From Streptomyces sp. NBC_00390 (GTDB lineage: Bacteria; Actinomycetota; Actinomycetes; Streptomycetales; Streptomycetaceae): DNA of 64,000 nt. Location: positions 3,472,001 through 3,536,000 of the forward strand of contig NZ_CP107945.1 of NCBI RefSeq assembly GCF_036057275.1, read 5' to 3'. The first letter of the stretch is position 1. Each line of letters begins with the position of its first letter. Shown here piece after piece: positions 32,026-40,507 of the stretch. Under the pieces are notes generated by a model that was not told the DNA's origin, did not search any database, and was given only the letters and a program-made list of their open reading frames with translations. A program made the position numbers and the translations under genes.

Positions 32026-32307
32026 TCAGCCGAAGACGTACTTGACTGCTTCCTGGAAGCCATAGTCAATCACGGTCACAAGGCCGATCATGATGACAAC
32101 GAAGATAATCACCACTGTGGTGTACGTCGTCAGCTGATGCCGGGTCGGCCAGACAACCTTGCGCAGTTCAGCGATGATCTGCCGGTAGAAAAGCCCGAGT
32201 CGGCCGAGCGGGCCCTTCTTGCCGCGCTTACCGCCCTTGCGGGGCTTCTTCTCCTGCGTGTCGTCCTCGGCATCAGGCATGTCGATGGAGCCTACGGCGT
32301 CCGTCAC
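32026..32307 (-). CDS. secE: Preprotein translocase subunit SecE
   Basis: SecE (93 aa) clamps SecY in the Sec translocon. It has a basic cytoplasmic N-terminus (KKPRKGGKRGKKG), the conserved amphipathic helix RQIIAELRKVVWPTRHQL, and one transmembrane segment TTVVIIFVVIMIGLVTVIDY. This is the single-span form normal for Gram-positive bacteria. The GTG start has AGGTGAAA upstream. It is cotranscribed with nusG, and tRNA-Trp lies just upstream. Confidence 0.96.
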   Translation of the reverse strand: MTDAVGSIDMPDAEDDTQEKKPRKGGKRGKKGPLGRLGLFYRQIIAELRKVVWPTRHQLTTYTTVVIIFVVIMIGLVTVIDYGFQEAVKYVFG

Positions 32308-32415
32308 GATGTTTCACCTGATTCCCGGGTCGTGGCCGTGCCGCGCCCGGTGGAGCCGCACGGCGAATGCAGTGATGTACGTACATGCGCACACAGCCTG
32401 GCGAGGTGTGTGTAG

Positions 32416-32488
32416 CAGGGCCGGAGGGACTTGAACCCCCAACCGCTGGTTTTGGAGACCAGTGCTCTACCAATTGAGCTACGACCCT
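32416..32488 (-). tRNA. tRNA-Trp (CCA)
   Basis: A 73 nt cloverleaf on the minus strand. The acceptor AGGGTCG pairs with CGGCCCT (one U-G), the anticodon loop is CTCCAAA with CCA, and the T-arm is GGGGGTTCAAGTCCCTC. CCA is not encoded. It lies upstream of secE-nusG on the same strand. Confidence 0.97.
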
Positions 32489-32691
32489 TTGTTTCCCCCA
32501 ACCTACCGCATCCGCCCGGCTGCACGGAGTGCGCAGGGCGTCTGTTGCTGGTGAGGACCAACGACGAGTGAGTGTACGTGTTCCCAGGCCCGGCGTCGAA
32601 CACGGTCGGTCGGCCGACCACCCGTGACCGGTAATGTCCGCTCCTCGAAACCTGTGTGCCGCCTCCGTTTCCTGTCTGGGAGCATGGCCGT

Positions 32692-33918
32692 ATGAGCGCT
32701 GCAACCCCTCCCACCGAGCGCCGGGTCTCCGCGCGCATCGGCGCGATCTCCGAGTCCGCGACCCTCGCCGTCGACGCCAAGGCCAAGGCCCTCAAGGCCG
32801 CCGGACGCCCGGTGATCGGCTTCGGCGCGGGTGAGCCGGACTTCCCGACACCCGACTACATCGTCGAGGCCGCCATCGAGGCCTGCCGCAACCCGAAGTA
32901 CCACCGCTACACGCCGGCCGGCGGTCTGCCCGAGCTGAAGAAGGCCATCGCGGACAAGACCCTGCGGGACTCCGGTTACGAGGTCGACCCCGCCCAGGTC
33001 CTGGTGACCAACGGCGGTAAGCAGGCCATCTACGAGGCCTTCGCGGCGATTCTGGATCCGGGCGACGAGGTGATCGTCCCCGCGCCGTACTGGACGACCT
33101 ACCCCGAGTCGATCCGTCTGGCGGGCGGTGTCCCGGTCGAGGTCGTCGCCGACGAGACCACCGGCTACCAGGTCTCCGTGGAACAGCTGGAGGCCGCGCG
33201 CACGGAGAAGACCAAGGTGGTCCTCTTCGTCTCCCCGTCCAACCCCACCGGCGCGGTGTACAGCGAGGCCGACACGGAGGCGATCGGCCGCTGGGCCCTC
33301 GAGCACGGGCTGTGGGTGCTGACGGACGAGATCTACGAGCACCTCGTCTACGGCGACGCGACGTTCTCCTCGCTGCCGACGCTCGTGCCCGAACTGCGCG
33401 ACAAGTGCATCGTGGTCAACGGTGTCGCCAAGACCTATGCGATGACCGGCTGGCGCGTCGGGTGGATCGTCGGCCCCAAGGACGTCGTCAAGGCCGCGAC
33501 CAACCTCCAGTCCCACGCCACGTCGAACGTCTCGAACGTCGCGCAGATCGCGGCGCTGGCCGCGGTCTCCGGCAACCTGGACGCGGTCGCCGAGATGCGC
33601 ACCGCCTTCGACCGCCGCCGCCAGACCATCGTGCGGATGCTGAACGAGATCGACGGCGTGTTCTGCCCCGAGCCCGAGGGCGCGTTCTACGCGTACCCGT
33701 CGGTGAAGGCGCTGCTCGGCAAGGAGATCCGCGGCAAGCGCCCGCAGACCTCGGTGGAGCTGGCGGCCCTGATCCTGGACGAGGCCGAGGTCGCGGTCGT
33801 CCCGGGCGAGGCGTTCGGCACGCCGGGTTATCTGCGGCTGTCGTACGCACTGGGCGACGAGGACCTGGTCGAGGGCATCTCCCGGCTGCAGAAGCTGCTG
33901 GCCGAGGCCCGCGACTGA
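32692..33918 (+). CDS. aspC: Aspartate-type pyridoxal-phosphate aminotransferase
   Basis: A class I/II aminotransferase of 408 aa. GFGAGEPDFPTPDYI, the PLP-lysine segment VNGVAKTYAMTGWRVGW (catalytic Lys in AKTYAM), and SPSNPTGAVYS with the conserved Asn are present. LRLSYALGDEDL supplies the substrate-binding Arg. It most likely interconverts aspartate/2-oxoglutarate and oxaloacetate/glutamate. I chose the ATG at 32692 (MSAATPPTERRVSARI); an upstream ATG at 32656 lacks a ribosome site. It is transcribed away from tRNA-Trp/secE. Confidence 0.92.
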   Translation: MSAATPPTERRVSARIGAISESATLAVDAKAKALKAAGRPVIGFGAGEPDFPTPDYIVEAAIEACRNPKYHRYTPAGGLPELKKAIADKTLRDSGYEVDPAQVLVTNGGKQAIYEAFAAILDPGDEVIVPAPYWTTYPESIRLAGGVPVEVVADETTGYQVSVEQLEAARTEKTKVVLFVSPSNPTGAVYSEADTEAIGRWALEHGLWVLTDEIYEHLVYGDATFSSLPTLVPELRDKCIVVNGVAKTYAMTGWRVGWIVGPKDVVKAATNLQSHATSNVSNVAQIAALAAVSGNLDAVAEMRTAFDRRRQTIVRMLNEIDGVFCPEPEGAFYAYPSVKALLGKEIRGKRPQTSVELAALILDEAEVAVVPGEAFGTPGYLRLSYALGDEDLVEGISRLQKLLAEARD

Positions 33919-33931
33919 CCCTCCTGCGCAC

Positions 33932-33965
33932 GGAACGGGCCCCGGCAGCCGCCGGGGCCCGTTCC
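33932..33965 (+). terminator. aspC terminator
   Basis: A perfect 15 bp stem (33932-33946 with 33951-33965, loop AGCC) lies 13 nt beyond the aspC stop, followed by CGTTTCTT. Intrinsic. Confidence 0.92.
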
Positions 33966-34041
33966 CGTTTCTTCGTTCGGGCAAGAACCCGATCGGGGAA
34001 AGAGGCTGCCGTTCGGCGATCCGGTGCGGCAGGATCCTGGA

Positions 34042-35061
34042 ATGGAGCACCTCCGAGACGTAAAGCTGCTGCCCAAGGCCCATCTCCATCTGCACTTCAC
34101 GGGGTCCATGCGACCCGCCACCCTCCTCGAGCTCGCCGACAGGTACGGCGTCCATCTGCCCGAGGCGCTGACGGGCGGCGAGCCCCCGAAGCTGCGGGCC
34201 ACCGACGAGCGCGGCTGGTTCCGCTTCCAGCGGCTCTACGACATCGCGCGCTCCTGTCTGCGCAGCCCGGAGGACATCCAGCGGCTGGTGCGCGAGGCCG
34301 CCGAGGAGGACGTCCGGGACGGCTCGGGATGGCTGGAGATCCAGGTCGACCCGACCTCGTACGCGCCGATGCTGGGCGGGCTGATCCCGGCCCTGGAGAT
34401 CATCCTGGACGCGGTGGAGCGCGCCGGGCGGGAGACCGGGCTCGGGATGCGGGTGCTGGTGGCGGCCAACCGGATGAAGCATCCGCTGGACGCCCGCACC
34501 CTGGCCAGGCTCGCGGTGCGCTACGCGGACCGGGGCGTCGTCGGCTTCGGGCTCTCCAACGACGAGCGCCGGGGCATGGCGCGCGACTTCGACCGCGCCT
34601 TCGCCATCGCACGCGACGGCGGCCTGCTCGCGGCGCCGCACGGCGGCGAGCTGACCGGCCCCGCGTCCGTACGGGACTGTCTGGACGATCTGCACGCCTC
34701 GCGCATCGGCCACGGCGTCCGGGCGGCCGAGGACCCGCGGCTGCTGCGCAAGCTCGCCGACAGGGGTGTGACCTGCGAGGTGTGCCCGTCGTCGAATGTG
34801 GCCCTCGGGGTGTACGAGAAGCCGGCGGACGTACCTCTGCGGACGCTGTACGACGCCGGCGTCCCGATGGCGCTCGGTGCCGACGACCCGCTGCTGTTCG
34901 GCTCGCGCCTCGCCGCCCAGTACGAGTTCGCGCGCAGGCACCACGCCTTCACCGACGCGGAACTGGCGGAACTGGCCCGCCAGTCGGTGCGGGCGTCGGC
35001 GGCGCCGGAGGCGGAGCGGGTCAAGCTGCTGTCGGGGATCGACGACTGGCTGGCTTCCTGA
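34042..35061 (+). CDS. add: Adenosine deaminase
   Basis: A 339 aa zinc hydrolase converting adenosine (and deoxyadenosine) to inosine in purine salvage. KAHLHLHFTGSM provides the first two His ligands, APHGGELTGP the third His and catalytic Glu, RIGHGVRA the active-site His, and LGADDPLLF the metal-binding Asp. The motif has HLHFTGS where many family members have HLHLDGS. It is a separate transcription unit after the aspC terminator. Its 3' end overlaps the convergent gene at 35021. Confidence 0.92.
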   Translation: MEHLRDVKLLPKAHLHLHFTGSMRPATLLELADRYGVHLPEALTGGEPPKLRATDERGWFRFQRLYDIARSCLRSPEDIQRLVREAAEEDVRDGSGWLEIQVDPTSYAPMLGGLIPALEIILDAVERAGRETGLGMRVLVAANRMKHPLDARTLARLAVRYADRGVVGFGLSNDERRGMARDFDRAFAIARDGGLLAAPHGGELTGPASVRDCLDDLHASRIGHGVRAAEDPRLLRKLADRGVTCEVCPSSNVALGVYEKPADVPLRTLYDAGVPMALGADDPLLFGSRLAAQYEFARRHHAFTDAELAELARQSVRASAAPEAERVKLLSGIDDWLAS

Positions 35062-35719
35062 ACGGCTGAGCCGCCCGGCCCGCACCGGGGGCGTCGACGG
35101 CCGGGCGTGAGCGCTCCGGCCGCCCCTGGAAGTGGATGGCCACCTCGGTGCGGTCCACGTCCCAGTGCAGCTGCATCTCGCTCACGAGCGAGCTGATCGG
35201 CATCCGGTGCCCCGCGATGACGAGGGGCTTCGTGTGCGAGCCGAAACCTGCGGCGTGGGCGAACCGCATCGCGGCCGATGCGAGTACCTCACGGCTGCCG
35301 GTCAGGAACAGCGTCCGCGCGTGGCGCGCCGGGAAGAGCCGGTCGCGGTCCTTGGCACGGTCGTGCTGCTCCGCCCAGGCAGCGGCGTCGGCGGCGGTCC
35401 GCCGCTCGTCGGTGGTGACGGTGAGCGGCCTGCCCCGGACGAGCCGCCGCCGCAGCTGCGGCCAGGAGCTGACGCGCAGCCCGGGTGACCTGCGGTGGCC
35501 GAGGACAAGGTCGAGCTCGCCGAGCGGGAGGTGCACCAGCGTGTGCGGGGAGTTCGCGGCGAAGGAGAAGTACCCGGCGAGCTGTGACAGTCCTTCGTGG
35601 TCGCCGGTCAGGTCGCGCCAGTCTGTGTAGGTCGTGCGGCGCAGTGAGGTGCGCGGCCGGACGACACGGTATTCGCGGCCGTCGAGGCGCGGCCGGAACT
35701 CGGTGGTCCTCAGCCGCAC
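35021..35719 (-). CDS. Hypothetical protein, convergent with add
   Basis: A 232 aa protein from GTG at 35719 (protein MRLRTTEFRPRLDG); the frame stays open to 35830 without a better start. I do not recognise the family. It contains YTDWRDLTGDHEGLSQLAGYF, SEMQLHWDVDRTEVAIHFQG and a basic Pro/Arg/Ala tail. No signal peptide or membrane segment is visible. The last 13 codons are antisense to the end of add. Codon use looks normal for the strain, so I believe it is real, but the start is uncertain. Confidence 0.6.
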   Translation of the reverse strand: MRLRTTEFRPRLDGREYRVVRPRTSLRRTTYTDWRDLTGDHEGLSQLAGYFSFAANSPHTLVHLPLGELDLVLGHRRSPGLRVSSWPQLRRRLVRGRPLTVTTDERRTAADAAAWAEQHDRAKDRDRLFPARHARTLFLTGSREVLASAAMRFAHAAGFGSHTKPLVIAGHRMPISSLVSEMQLHWDVDRTEVAIHFQGRPERSRPAVDAPGAGRAAQPFRKPASRRSPTAA

Positions 35720-35869
35720 GGGGCGGCCCGTCTCTTGCTGCGAGGTGTGTGCATGACAGCAGCGTGGCGGCGCGGCGGCGCGGTCCGCAACGGAGATTCC
35801 GCGCAGCGTCGCGGGCACGGGCGCGTCCACGCCGGCGCGTCGTGAAGGCGGCGCGTGGCGCAGGAGGGG

Positions 35870-36925
35870 TCAGAGGCTGACGCCGACCGTCACCGGCTCG
35901 TTGACCAGGGTCACCCCGAACGCCTTCCGCACCCCGGCGACGACCTCGCGGGCCAGCGCCAGCAGGTCCTCGGTGGTGGCTTCCCCGCGGTTGGTGAGGG
36001 CGAGCGTGTGCTTGGTGGAGATACGCGCCGGGCCTGAGCCGTAGCCCTTGGTGAAGCCGGCCTTGTCGATCAGCCAGGCGGCGGACGTCTTGGTGTGGCC
36101 GTCGCCCGCCGGGTACGCGGGCGGCGCGATGCCGTCGCCGAGACGCTCGCGTACGCGCCCGAGGAAGGCCTCGTACTCGGCAGCGGTGAGTATCGGGTTG
36201 GTGAAGAAGGACCCGGCGGACCAGGTGTCGTGGTCCTGGGGGTCGAGCACCATGCCCTTGCCCGCACGGAGTTTCAGCACCGTCTCGCGTGCCTGGGCGG
36301 CCGGGACGCGGTCGCCGACCTCGACGCCGAGGGCGCGTGCCGTCTCGGCGTACTTCACAGGGGCGGACAGACCGTCCGCGTCCTCCAGCGCGAAGCGGGC
36401 GCGCAGGACGACGAAGCGCTCCGGGTGCTGTTTGAAACGGCTGTGGCGATAGGAGAAGGCACACTCGGCGCCCGAGAGGGTGACCTTCTCCCCCGTCGAG
36501 CGGTCGTAGGCGACCACCTCGGTGATGGTGCTGGAGACCTCCTGGCCGTACGCACCCACGTTCTGGATCGGGGTCGCGCCGGCCGAGCCGGGGATGCCCG
36601 CCAGGCACTCGATGCCCGCCAGCCCCGCCTCGACGGTGCGGGCGACCGCGTCCGTCCAGGTCTCCCCGGCGGCCAGTTCGAGATGTGTCCCGTCCAGTGC
36701 GAAGCCGCGGGTCGCGATGCGCAGGGCGGTGCCGTCGAAGCCCTTGTCGCCGATGACCAGGTTGCTGCCGCCGCCGATGATCAGCAGCGGGGTACCGGCG
36801 TCGTCCGCCTCGCGTACGGCGGCGATCACCTCGTCGTCGGTGGTGGCCGTGACGAGGCGCGTCGCCGGTCCGCCGAGCCGGAAGGTGGTCAGGGGGGCGA
36901 GGGGGGCGTCGTGGAGTTCCTGCAC
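35870..36925 (-). CDS. murB: UDP-N-acetylenolpyruvoylglucosamine reductase MurB
   Basis: MurB (351 aa) is the FAD enzyme that reduces UDP-GlcNAc-enolpyruvate to UDP-MurNAc in peptidoglycan synthesis. LLIIGGGSNLVIGDKGF is the FAD-binding loop. IPGSAGATPIQNVGAYGQEV carries conserved active-site residues, CAFSYRHSRFK the substrate-binding Tyr/Arg, and WSAGSFFTNP the catalytic Ser. The GTG at 36925 (protein MQELHDAPLAPLTT) is the usual Streptomyces start but has no Shine-Dalgarno, so the mRNA may be leaderless or nearly so. The frame runs far upstream through the MFS gene; that part is a shadow. Confidence 0.95.
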   Translation of the reverse strand: MQELHDAPLAPLTTFRLGGPATRLVTATTDDEVIAAVREADDAGTPLLIIGGGSNLVIGDKGFDGTALRIATRGFALDGTHLELAAGETWTDAVARTVEAGLAGIECLAGIPGSAGATPIQNVGAYGQEVSSTITEVVAYDRSTGEKVTLSGAECAFSYRHSRFKQHPERFVVLRARFALEDADGLSAPVKYAETARALGVEVGDRVPAAQARETVLKLRAGKGMVLDPQDHDTWSAGSFFTNPILTAAEYEAFLGRVRERLGDGIAPPAYPAGDGHTKTSAAWLIDKAGFTKGYGSGPARISTKHTLALTNRGEATTEDLLALAREVVAGVRKAFGVTLVNEPVTVGVSL

Positions 36926-36936
36926 GGGGACAAGGG

Positions 36937-36978
36937 TACGGTCCGCGGCCCGCCGCTCGGACGGGGCCACGGACCGTA
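36937..36978 (-). terminator. Terminator of MFS gene, upstream of murB
   Basis: A 14 bp stem (36937-36950 with 36965-36978) with one C/A position that is G-U in minus-strand RNA, and a 14 nt loop. It lies 24 nt past the MFS stop and 11 nt before the murB start. It may also overlap the murB promoter. Confidence 0.6.
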
Positions 36979-37002
36979 TGCGTACGGCCCGGCTCGGCGG
37001 CC

Positions 37003-38463
37003 TCAGGCGGCGACCCGCTCGCGCTCCCCCGCGGCCGAGCCGCTGTCGACCACGGTGTCCGGACCCGCGGGCGCCTTGCGGCGGCCCGGAATCAGCAGCG
37101 CGGTCAGGGCGGCGAGGGCCACGGCCCCGGCGCCGATCCAGAGGGCCGGCACGGTGCCGTCGGTGAACGCGTCGGCCGACGTGTAACCGCCCTGCGCGGC
37201 GAAGACCGCTCCGAGCACGGCGATGCCGAGAGCGCCGCCGACCTCGCGCAGCGCGTTGTTCGCGCCGGAGGCTATGCCCTGCTCGGCGGTCCGGACGCTG
37301 GACATGACCACGCTGGCCGCGGGGGCGAAATAGAGGGCCATGCCGATGCCGCTGAGGATCAGGGCCGGGAGCTGTGTCGCGTACGACACACCCGGTTCGA
37401 GGACCAGGGCGAACAGCCCGAGGCCGACCGCCTGGAGCGCGAGGCCCGTGGCGACGACCGGACGGCCGCCGATCCGGTCGGAGAGATAGCCGGCGATGGG
37501 CGCGACGATCAGCGGCATTCCGGTCCAGGGGAGCATCCGCAGGCCCGCCTCGGTGGGCGAGTAGCCGGCCACATTTTGGAGGAACTGGCTGAGCAGGAAG
37601 ATCGAGCCGAACATGCCGAGGAACATCAGCAGGCTCGCCACATTGATCCCGAAGAACGCGCGGTTGCGGAAGAGCCGCATGGGCAGCATCGGGTTCTTGG
37701 CCCGTGTCTGATGCAGGACGAAGGCGATGAGCAGCAGCCCGCCGAGGACCAGGCCGCCCAGGATCGGTGCGCTCGTCCAGCCGTCCGCCTGGCCGTTGAC
37801 CAGCGCGTACACGACGCCGAACAGGCCGGCGCTGACGAGCAGGGTGCCGGGGACGTCGAGTCGGGCGTTCGGTGCGTACGACTCGTTCAGCCGCAGCCGG
37901 GCCAGCGGCAGCAGGACGAGGCCGATCGGGACGTTCAGCCAGAAGATCCACTGCCAGGAGATGTGCTCGGTGAGGCTGCCGCCGATGAGCGGGCCGCTGG
38001 CCACGGCGATGCCGCCGACGGCGCTGAATATGCCGAGGGCCGCACCGCGGCGGGCGGGCGGAACGGCCGCGGTGAGCAGGGTCAGGGTGAGCGGCATCAT
38101 GATCGCGGCGCCGACGCCCTGGACGGCGCGGGCGGCGATGAGCCCGTCGATGCCGGGCGCCAGGGCGGCTGCCGCGGAGGCCCCGGTGAAGATCGTCAGA
38201 CCGGCCATGAAGAGCCTGCGCCGCCCGAACCGGTCACCGAGTGCCGCACCCAGCATCAGCAGAACGGCGAAGGTGAGCGTGTACGCGCTCACCGTCCACT
38301 CCAGCTCTTCGAGCGCCCCGCCCAGGTCCTTGCGGATGGAGGGCAGGGCGGTGGTGACGACGAGATTGTCGAGAGCCGCCATGAAACCGGCGACGCTGGT
38401 GATGACCAGGGCCCAGACCGCTGCGCCGGGCCGGTGGGCTGTCTGCTGATTCGGCTGATTCAT
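37003..38463 (-). CDS. MFS drug-efflux transporter, DHA2 (EmrB/QacA) family
   Basis: A 486 aa proton-coupled exporter with about 14 predicted membrane spans. Motif A GDRFGRRRLF follows the second span region, motif B-like ARAVQGVGAAIMMPLTL follows, and motif C is seen in GGIAVASGPLIGGSL. The ATG at 38463 has a GGGGGAG ribosome site. A TTAGT-N8-ACTAA operator lies 29-46 nt upstream, matched by one in front of the neighbouring TetR gene, so that regulator almost certainly controls it. The substrate is unknown; drugs or a secondary metabolite are likely. Confidence 0.9.
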   Translation of the reverse strand: MNQPNQQTAHRPGAAVWALVITSVAGFMAALDNLVVTTALPSIRKDLGGALEELEWTVSAYTLTFAVLLMLGAALGDRFGRRRLFMAGLTIFTGASAAAALAPGIDGLIAARAVQGVGAAIMMPLTLTLLTAAVPPARRGAALGIFSAVGGIAVASGPLIGGSLTEHISWQWIFWLNVPIGLVLLPLARLRLNESYAPNARLDVPGTLLVSAGLFGVVYALVNGQADGWTSAPILGGLVLGGLLLIAFVLHQTRAKNPMLPMRLFRNRAFFGINVASLLMFLGMFGSIFLLSQFLQNVAGYSPTEAGLRMLPWTGMPLIVAPIAGYLSDRIGGRPVVATGLALQAVGLGLFALVLEPGVSYATQLPALILSGIGMALYFAPAASVVMSSVRTAEQGIASGANNALREVGGALGIAVLGAVFAAQGGYTSADAFTDGTVPALWIGAGAVALAALTALLIPGRRKAPAGPDTVVDSGSAAGERERVAA

Positions 38464-38491
38464 TGCTCCCCCAGAGAATGCGGACGCGAGG

Positions 38492-38509
38492 TTAGTTATT
38501 GATGACTAA
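38492..38509. promoter_or_regulatory. TetR operator in front of MFS gene
   Basis: An 18 bp palindrome TTAGT-N8-ACTAA. Read on the minus strand it is TTAGTCATCAATAACTAA. It matches the site at 39150-39167 in both half-sites and in the core TCAAT. It lies where an MFS promoter would be. Confidence 0.8.
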
Positions 38510-38551
38510 CTTTGATGGACAGAAGAATGCCCCTCGAGGGGGCGGTGCGAC

Positions 38552-39139
38552 CTACCCCCCAGAAGCCTCCGAGACCTGCGAGCCCTTCGCGACCTTGAGC
38601 TCCGACATGTCGAGCCCGGACCAGACCCGGTGATCCTCGGGGAATCCCAGCGCCACGAGGACATTGATGAGCATGCCGCAGCCGAGGAAGTCGGCCGTCT
38701 CCTTGCCGTCCCCGGCGAAGGCGATGTTCGCCTGGTCCCAGATCCGGGCCCAGCCGGCCCTGATCCGCTCACCGAACTCGCGATCGCCCGCCGCCTCGGC
38801 GGACGCCACGGCGACATACATCTGCATCTGCATCAGCAGCTTGTCGCGATCGTCGATGAGCGTCATGTACGCGGCCGCCATCGCCTCCAGCGGCGAGCTG
38901 TCCGGGCGGACCTCCAGCGCGTCGGCAAAGGCCTTGGGAGTCTCCTCCAGGCAGCGCATCGCCGCCGCCAGGAACAGCTCCCGCTTGTTCTTGAAGAGCC
39001 GGAAGAGATACGGCTGCGAGACACCGACGCGTTTGGCGATCGCCTCGGTGGACGTGCCGTTGTAGCCACCGCGCGCGAACTCGGTGATCGCGGCACGGAT
39101 GACACTCTCGCGCCGCTCCTCTGCGCTCATCCTGGCCAT
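38552..39139 (-). CDS. TetR/AcrR family transcriptional repressor
   Basis: A 195 aa regulator. The helix-turn-helix is in residues about 10-55 (ESVIRAAITEFARGGYNGTS, IAKRVGVSQPYLFRLFKNKR). The C-terminal ligand-binding domain has QMQMYVAVASAEAAGDREFG. I chose the ATG at 39139 (MARMSAEERRESV); a TTG start at 39160 would lie inside the operator. It precedes the MFS gene on the same strand with 88 bp between them. Its own operator is at 39150-39167, so it probably represses itself and the pump. Confidence 0.9.
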   Translation of the reverse strand: MARMSAEERRESVIRAAITEFARGGYNGTSTEAIAKRVGVSQPYLFRLFKNKRELFLAAAMRCLEETPKAFADALEVRPDSSPLEAMAAAYMTLIDDRDKLLMQMQMYVAVASAEAAGDREFGERIRAGWARIWDQANIAFAGDGKETADFLGCGMLINVLVALGFPEDHRVWSGLDMSELKVAKGSQVSEASGG

Positions 39140-39149
39140 GGAGACAAAG

Positions 39150-39167
39150 TTAGTGGTCAATCACTAA
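39150..39167. promoter_or_regulatory. TetR operator in front of its own gene
   Basis: An 18 bp palindrome TTAGTGGTCAATCACTAA (TTAGTG-N6-CACTAA), 11 nt upstream of the TetR start codon. It pairs with the site at 38492-38509; the shared consensus is TTAGT-NN-TCAAT-N-ACTAA. Confidence 0.82.
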
Positions 39168-39210
39168 TTGAGCAAGCGCGATCCGCCGGACAGCCCGCAC
39201 CGGAGGCCAC

Positions 39211-39247
39211 GTAAGGGGCGCCCCTCCCGTGGGAGAGCGCCCCTTAC
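39211..39247 (-). terminator. Terminator after the MaoC dehydratase pair
   Basis: A stem GTAAGGGGCG (39211-39220) with CGCCCCTTAC (39238-39247), plus an inner CTCCC/GGGAG helix. It lies 40 nt beyond the stop of the downstream dehydratase gene. Confidence 0.75.
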
Positions 39248-39286
39248 ACATAGGCCCGCTGACGACGTGGCCCGCGTCCGGGCCTG

Positions 39287-39715
39287 TCAGGCGAGCCGGA
39301 CCACGGCGCGGGACATGCCCAGCACCTTCTGCCCGGCGCTCGTCGCCGTCAGGTCGACACGGACCCGGTTGTCGTCCAGCTTGGCCGCGACCTTGCCGCT
39401 GACCTCGATCAGCGCACCCTCGTCGTCGTTCGGCACGACCACGGGCCTGGTGAAGCGCACGCCGTACTCCACGACCGCACCCGGGTCGCCGGCCCAGTCG
39501 GTCACCACACGCGCCGCCTCGGCCATCGTGAACATGCCGTGCGCGATCACATCCGGAAGTCCGACCTCGACGGCGAACTTCTCGTTCCAGTGGATCGGGT
39601 TGAAGTCGCCCGACGCACCCGCGTACCGCACCAGCGTGGCGCGGGTCACGGGAAAACTCTGCGCCGGCAGCTCGGTGCCGACCTCGACATCCGCGTAAGA
39701 GATCTTCGCTGCCAT
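39287..39715 (-). CDS. MaoC-like (R)-hydratase/dehydratase, HadB-type subunit
   Basis: A 142 aa single hot-dog domain protein. The catalytic segment GDFNPIHWNEKFAVEVGLPDVIAHGMF contains the hydratase Asp and His. The ATG at 39715 overlaps the stop of the upstream HadA-like gene (TGATG), so they are coupled and probably form a heterodimer. By analogy with mycobacterial HadAB this could dehydrate 3-hydroxyacyl-ACP. In streptomycetes the physiological substrate is unproven. Confidence 0.87.
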   Translation of the reverse strand: MAAKISYADVEVGTELPAQSFPVTRATLVRYAGASGDFNPIHWNEKFAVEVGLPDVIAHGMFTMAEAARVVTDWAGDPGAVVEYGVRFTRPVVVPNDDEGALIEVSGKVAAKLDDNRVRVDLTATSAGQKVLGMSRAVVRLA

Positions 39716-40167
39716 CACGCCTCCTCGGCGGCGCGCGCCACCAGCTTCGTCCAGGCCGTCACCACGAGTTCGCCGGACTCGTCGTGCACCTCGCCGCGGA
39801 TGTCGAGGATGTCGTTGCCCGCAAGGGACTTGATGGACTCGATGGTCGAGGTGACCGACAGCCGGTCCCCCGCCCGTACCGGACGCGCGTAAGCGAACTT
39901 CTGGTCGCCGTGCACCACCCGGCTGTAGTCCAGCCCCAACTGCGGATCCTGGACAACCTGCTCGGCGGCCTTGAAAGTGATCGCGAAGGCGAAGGTGGGC
40001 GGAGCGATCACATCACAGTGGCCGAGCTCCTTGGCAGCATCGGGATCGCTGTACGCGGGATTTGTGTCGCCCACGGCCTCGGCGAACTCACGGATCTTTT
40101 CCCGGCCCACCTCATAGGGCGCGGTGGGCGGATAGGTCCGCCCCACGAACGACTGGTCGAGCGCCAT
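39715..40167 (-). CDS. MaoC-like N-terminal (FAS1-type) dehydratase, HadA-type subunit
   Basis: A 150 aa hot-dog fold protein. It has YEVGREKIREFAEAVGDTNPAY, IAPPTFAFAITF and YSRVVHGDQKFAYARPVRAGD, as in the non-catalytic HadA/HadC-type partner. I chose the ATG at 40167 because GGAGGGAG lies 8 nt upstream; the frame is open ten codons more. It is coupled to the next gene. It lies just upstream of rpmG's 3' end on the same strand, but a hairpin at 40210-40240 separates them. Confidence 0.86.
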   Translation of the reverse strand: MALDQSFVGRTYPPTAPYEVGREKIREFAEAVGDTNPAYSDPDAAKELGHCDVIAPPTFAFAITFKAAEQVVQDPQLGLDYSRVVHGDQKFAYARPVRAGDRLSVTSTIESIKSLAGNDILDIRGEVHDESGELVVTAWTKLVARAAEEA

Positions 40168-40209
40168 GGACTGGCTCCCTCCTGATGACTTGACCACAAA
40201 CCAAACGAC

Positions 40210-40240
40210 ACGAGGCCGCCCCCAGTGGGGACGGCCTCGT
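40210..40240 (-). terminator. rpmG terminator
   Basis: A stem ACGAGGCCG (40210-40218) with CGGCCTCGT (40232-40240) and an inner CCCC/GGGG helix. It lies 15 nt after the rpmG stop. Confidence 0.8.
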
Positions 40241-40254
40241 ATACGAGCCTGAAA

Positions 40255-40419
40255 TCAGCGCGTTTCGCGGTGCGCCGTGTGCGAGTTGCAGCGCGGGCAG
40301 TGCTTCTTCATCTCAAGACGGTCCGGGTTGTTACGCCGGTTCTTCTTGGTGATGTAGTTCCGCTCCTTGCACTCCACGCAGGCCAGCGTGATCTTCGGGC
40401 GGACGTCTGTGGCAGCCAC
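40255..40419 (-). CDS. rpmG: 50S ribosomal protein L33, zinc-binding form
   Basis: L33 (54 aa), GTG start at 40419 (protein [21 protein letters not shown]) with AAGGAG nine bases upstream. Two Cys pairs, CVEC (about residue 15) and CPRC (about 44), make it the zinc-containing C+ paralogue. Streptomyces usually also carries a Cys-free copy under Zur control, which is not in this window. tRNA-Met and tRNA-Thr lie just upstream on the same strand. Confidence 0.95.
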
Positions 40420-40507
40420 GTGAGTGCTCCTTGGACGGACGGATGGACGGATGAACGCATAAAGAGTAGCCGACCGGAGGACCGACCCCACAATCGGCTA
40501 CTGTGTG

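Noticed and set aside
35870..37951. A 693-codon MurB fusion
   Set aside because: The upstream extension is antisense-free but out of frame with the MFS gene and Arg/Pro-rich. MurB homology begins at 36925.
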